A stretch of 64,000 nucleotides of DNA from an uncultured Rhodospirillales bacterium (GTDB lineage Bacteria > Pseudomonadota > Alphaproteobacteria > Azospirillales > Azospirillaceae). Below, piece after piece: positions 62,151 through 64,000 of the stretch. The translations under genes and the position numbers were made by a program. Numbering within the stretch: position 1 is the stretch's first letter; every line of letters begins with the position of its first letter. The notes under the pieces were generated by a model. It was given only the letters and a program-made list of their open reading frames with translations, was not told where the DNA came from and searched no databases. The stretch spans positions 113,985-177,984 of the forward strand of contig CAIYNU010000035.1 of assembly GCA_903927615.1 (NCBI GenBank), read 5' to 3'.

Positions 62151-63620
62151 TCAGGGCATCGTACCTATGGCTTCCAAATTCATGACTGAGCCCGCGCGCA
62201 CACAAGTAAAGGACCACCTAGGGAGCATCTGCGGATCGGCCTCCATGACCGCTATCGTTTCCTTGAGCGCGCCCTTGTCGGCTACGCCGAGCATGCCTTT
62301 AAGCCGATCAAAGTAAGCCGTCGAGCGGCATCGTACGAAGATTTCCAGCCTGTGGTCATGTCGACCCAAGTAGACCAAGCTGTGTGGCGCCCAGTAGTTC
62401 CACAATGTATTCATGTCTATGGTTCTAGAAAGAAAGTACAGTATGAAATCTGCTGCCATCACGTCATCAAAGCTGACGGCGCTGCCAACTGCCTGATCAT
62501 GAAGTATATCTCCGAGAGGCGATACTCGCTGTCCACTATTAATTCGAGTATTTCTCGCCTCCAGAGATCGTATGGCCTCCTGAAACACAGTAAACATTTG
62601 CATCGGCTCCGCGGAGCCGAGGCTCGCCTTACCTGCGTAGTATGGTGTCCTCGTGTGGTACCTAACGGCATCGAACCGCTCGTATTTGATGTTCGCGGCC
62701 ACTAGGTAGAGAAAAAGTTCTTGAACGATGATTCTAAAGTGGTCGAAGTCCCATTCCTTGTATGATCCTGAGCTGCCCCTGAAGTTCAGAAGCGGAATAA
62801 GCCGCTCAAAAAATCGATGTATGACTTCCCAGCATTCGTGGTCATTGCGGTAGGCCGCGACTGCTATGAAAACATCAACGATAGTATTTCGGTATGGCTG
62901 AAATTCCCTTGCCACGGCGACCACAGCTTCGTCGAACGGATTGGCTTCGAGGTCCACCTTAATACGCTCGAGTTCCTGGACGACGTTCTCCAGGAATTCG
63001 CGAAGGGCCGGGACAGCGTGGGTCTTGCCATTTCGTAAGGCTTCGACAGCCCTCATCTGGGTGGGGGCGATGGACAATTTTACGGCGGCTTCACCCTCTT
63101 CGAGAAAAGCCGGTCTTTTTCCGAGCGGCGGCCGTGTATAGACTGGCTTTCCGTAGATCCATCGCACAAGCTGTTCAAAGGATTTTGCGTAATCAGAATC
63201 GTCCGTGAAATCGATGAAGATGCGCGCTCCGAAATAGACCGGCCGGCAGGGATTCCCCTGTTCGTCATGTTCCCGAACAACGGCGACATATTTGTCCTGC
63301 TGCTGCTGATTGTTGTTGAATATCTGCGGGGTGATGATCTGGGTTTCCGTCCCGACGCCGCCTTTCCGCCCATCAGCTTTAGCGACGTAGGCACGGTCGC
63401 AAATCATGGCTACCTTGGTAATCGTGGGGTCGCTGACCATCTGTTCCATGAAGGGGTGGGAGTCGTTGCCCTCCCGCAGATCCCATTTGTCCAAGATGAC
63501 ATGCACCCCGCTGGCCACCAGCTCTTCTGCGAGCTTCAAGACCCAAGCCTCATGCTCCGGGGTTGTCCAACTGTATGATACAAAAAGCTTCGGGATGCCG
63601 CTGTCAGGCTGGACGGTCAT
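62151..63620 (-). CDS. SEFIR/TIR-domain protein, likely antiviral
   Basis: 489 residues from ATG 63620. Residues ~10-150 form a SEFIR/TIR-like domain: KLFVSYSWTTPEHEAWVLKL, ASGVHVILDKWDLREGND, FMEQMVSDPTITKVAMICD, and GVGTETQIITPQIF with a candidate catalytic Glu. The C-terminal ~330 residues are helical with no family I recognise and may sense infection or bind nucleic acid. Such proteins act in bacterial abortive infection by NAD+ depletion or signalling. Codon use is more AT-rich than the chromosome average. Confidence 0.82.
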   Translation of the reverse strand: MTVQPDSGIPKLFVSYSWTTPEHEAWVLKLAEELVASGVHVILDKWDLREGNDSHPFMEQMVSDPTITKVAMICDRAYVAKADGRKGGVGTETQIITPQIFNNNQQQQDKYVAVVREHDEQGNPCRPVYFGARIFIDFTDDSDYAKSFEQLVRWIYGKPVYTRPPLGKRPAFLEEGEAAVKLSIAPTQMRAVEALRNGKTHAVPALREFLENVVQELERIKVDLEANPFDEAVVAVAREFQPYRNTIVDVFIAVAAYRNDHECWEVIHRFFERLIPLLNFRGSSGSYKEWDFDHFRIIVQELFLYLVAANIKYERFDAVRYHTRTPYYAGKASLGSAEPMQMFTVFQEAIRSLEARNTRINSGQRVSPLGDILHDQAVGSAVSFDDVMAADFILYFLSRTIDMNTLWNYWAPHSLVYLGRHDHRLEIFVRCRSTAYFDRLKGMLGVADKGALKETIAVMEADPQMLPRWSFTCVRAGSVMNLEAIGTMP

Positions 63621-64000
63621 ATGCAAATTGCTCCGTGATCAAGCAGGCAAGGGAGATTAACGGTTTCGCCTGATATTGCGAGTTTGATGGCTTTGAATCG
63701 GATACGAAGCGCTCCCCAACCTTGCGCTGTTGTCGACGATGGGTACCCCTACTCAATCTTTCTCGCCAATTTACCTGGAAAGCAACTTCCAGATCAACAC
63801 TAAAGTGTTCCTTTAGCGTCAATTGAGGCAATTAAGCAACCGGTAGCAGACAGGCAGCAATCGGCCCATAGCAGCCGCCCGACTCGTCAAAATCACCGTT
63901 GATTGACAACTCAGCCTCCGAATTCGGCTGAGGCCTGAAGCATGATGGGCGAGAGTGACATCTCATACCAGTGAGCCCTGATCCCGACTCATTGAGGGCT
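63621..64000. other. No gene supported at the right edge
   Basis: AT-richer than average. A 75-codon minus-strand frame with a TTG start overlaps the SEFIR/TIR start and is not convincing. No repeat or RNA gene was recognised; the region probably holds the promoter of the SEFIR/TIR gene. Confidence 0.4.

Noticed and set aside
63604..63831. Minus-strand frame of 75 codons upstream of the SEFIR/TIR gene
   Set aside because: Only a TTG start, overlaps the start of the well-supported gene, no domain.
1..64000. CRISPR arrays, tRNA or rRNA genes, cobalamin riboswitch
   Set aside because: No regularly spaced repeats, no tRNA-like cloverleaf with CCA end and no B12-box next to the cob genes was seen; the operon start lies outside the window.

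Overview
The window is a GC-rich chromosomal segment from a Gram-negative bacterium, most likely an alphaproteobacterium of the Rhodospirillales type. This is inferred from the aerobic-type cobalamin gene order, KaiB/KaiC with a hybrid kinase, paired Maf-type flagellin glycosyltransferases, bacteriohemerythrins and large chemotaxis clusters. No rRNA, tRNA or CRISPR array was seen. AT-richer islands (about 2.5-6.3 kb, 31.3-31.5 kb, 51.2-51.5 kb, 53.7-54.9 kb, 62-64 kb) mark likely acquired or intergenic DNA.

Layout: 0-2.5 kb is the end of a cobalamin operon (cobA partial, cobB, cobO), closed by a strong hairpin shared with a convergent two-gene O-acyltransferase locus (MBOAT plus a membrane SGNH-like partner whose sensor-like ectodomain is duplicated). 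6.4-17.2 kb holds scattered housekeeping and envelope genes: a lipoprotein, a MoeB-like E1 enzyme, a hybrid kinase, a TPR O-GlcNAc-transferase-like protein, an aminotransferase, a gamma-glutamyltranspeptidase-like lipoprotein and a BepA-like M48 protease. An N-terminally shortened MmeI-like DNA methyltransferase follows. 19.7-31.2 kb is a minus-strand chemotaxis cluster (STAS, CheY, CheA, MCP, CheW, CheW, CheD, a soluble MCP-like protein, MCP). It carries three copies of a ~125 bp hairpin-rich element, each at the 3' end of a gene; cheB and cheR are not in the window.

32.2-46.1 kb is a biotin pathway split in two: bioF-bioH, then about 9 kb with an RND efflux pump, a KaiC-KaiB-kinase module and a hemerythrin, then bioC-bioD-bioA. 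Two tandem 665-residue Maf-like proteins follow directly. 50-56.3 kb has an OmpA-like protein, small lipoproteins, a second hemerythrin, a FliL-like exported protein and an ABC exporter.

The right end, 56.5-63.6 kb, looks like a decaying and rebuilt defence island. It contains a deleted ISAs1-type transposase fused to the tail of a phospholipase-D-like gene whose HKD histidine is lost, a frameshifted companion, a CCA-adding enzyme fused to an RlaP-like nucleotidyltransferase with a second nucleotidyltransferase gene (a candidate RNA-repair operon), a DUF4160/DUF2442 toxin-antitoxin-like pair with a palindromic operator, and a SEFIR/TIR-domain protein. The CCA-RlaP fusion operon is the best candidate for an undescribed system. 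All functions are assigned by reading motifs; no database search was run.
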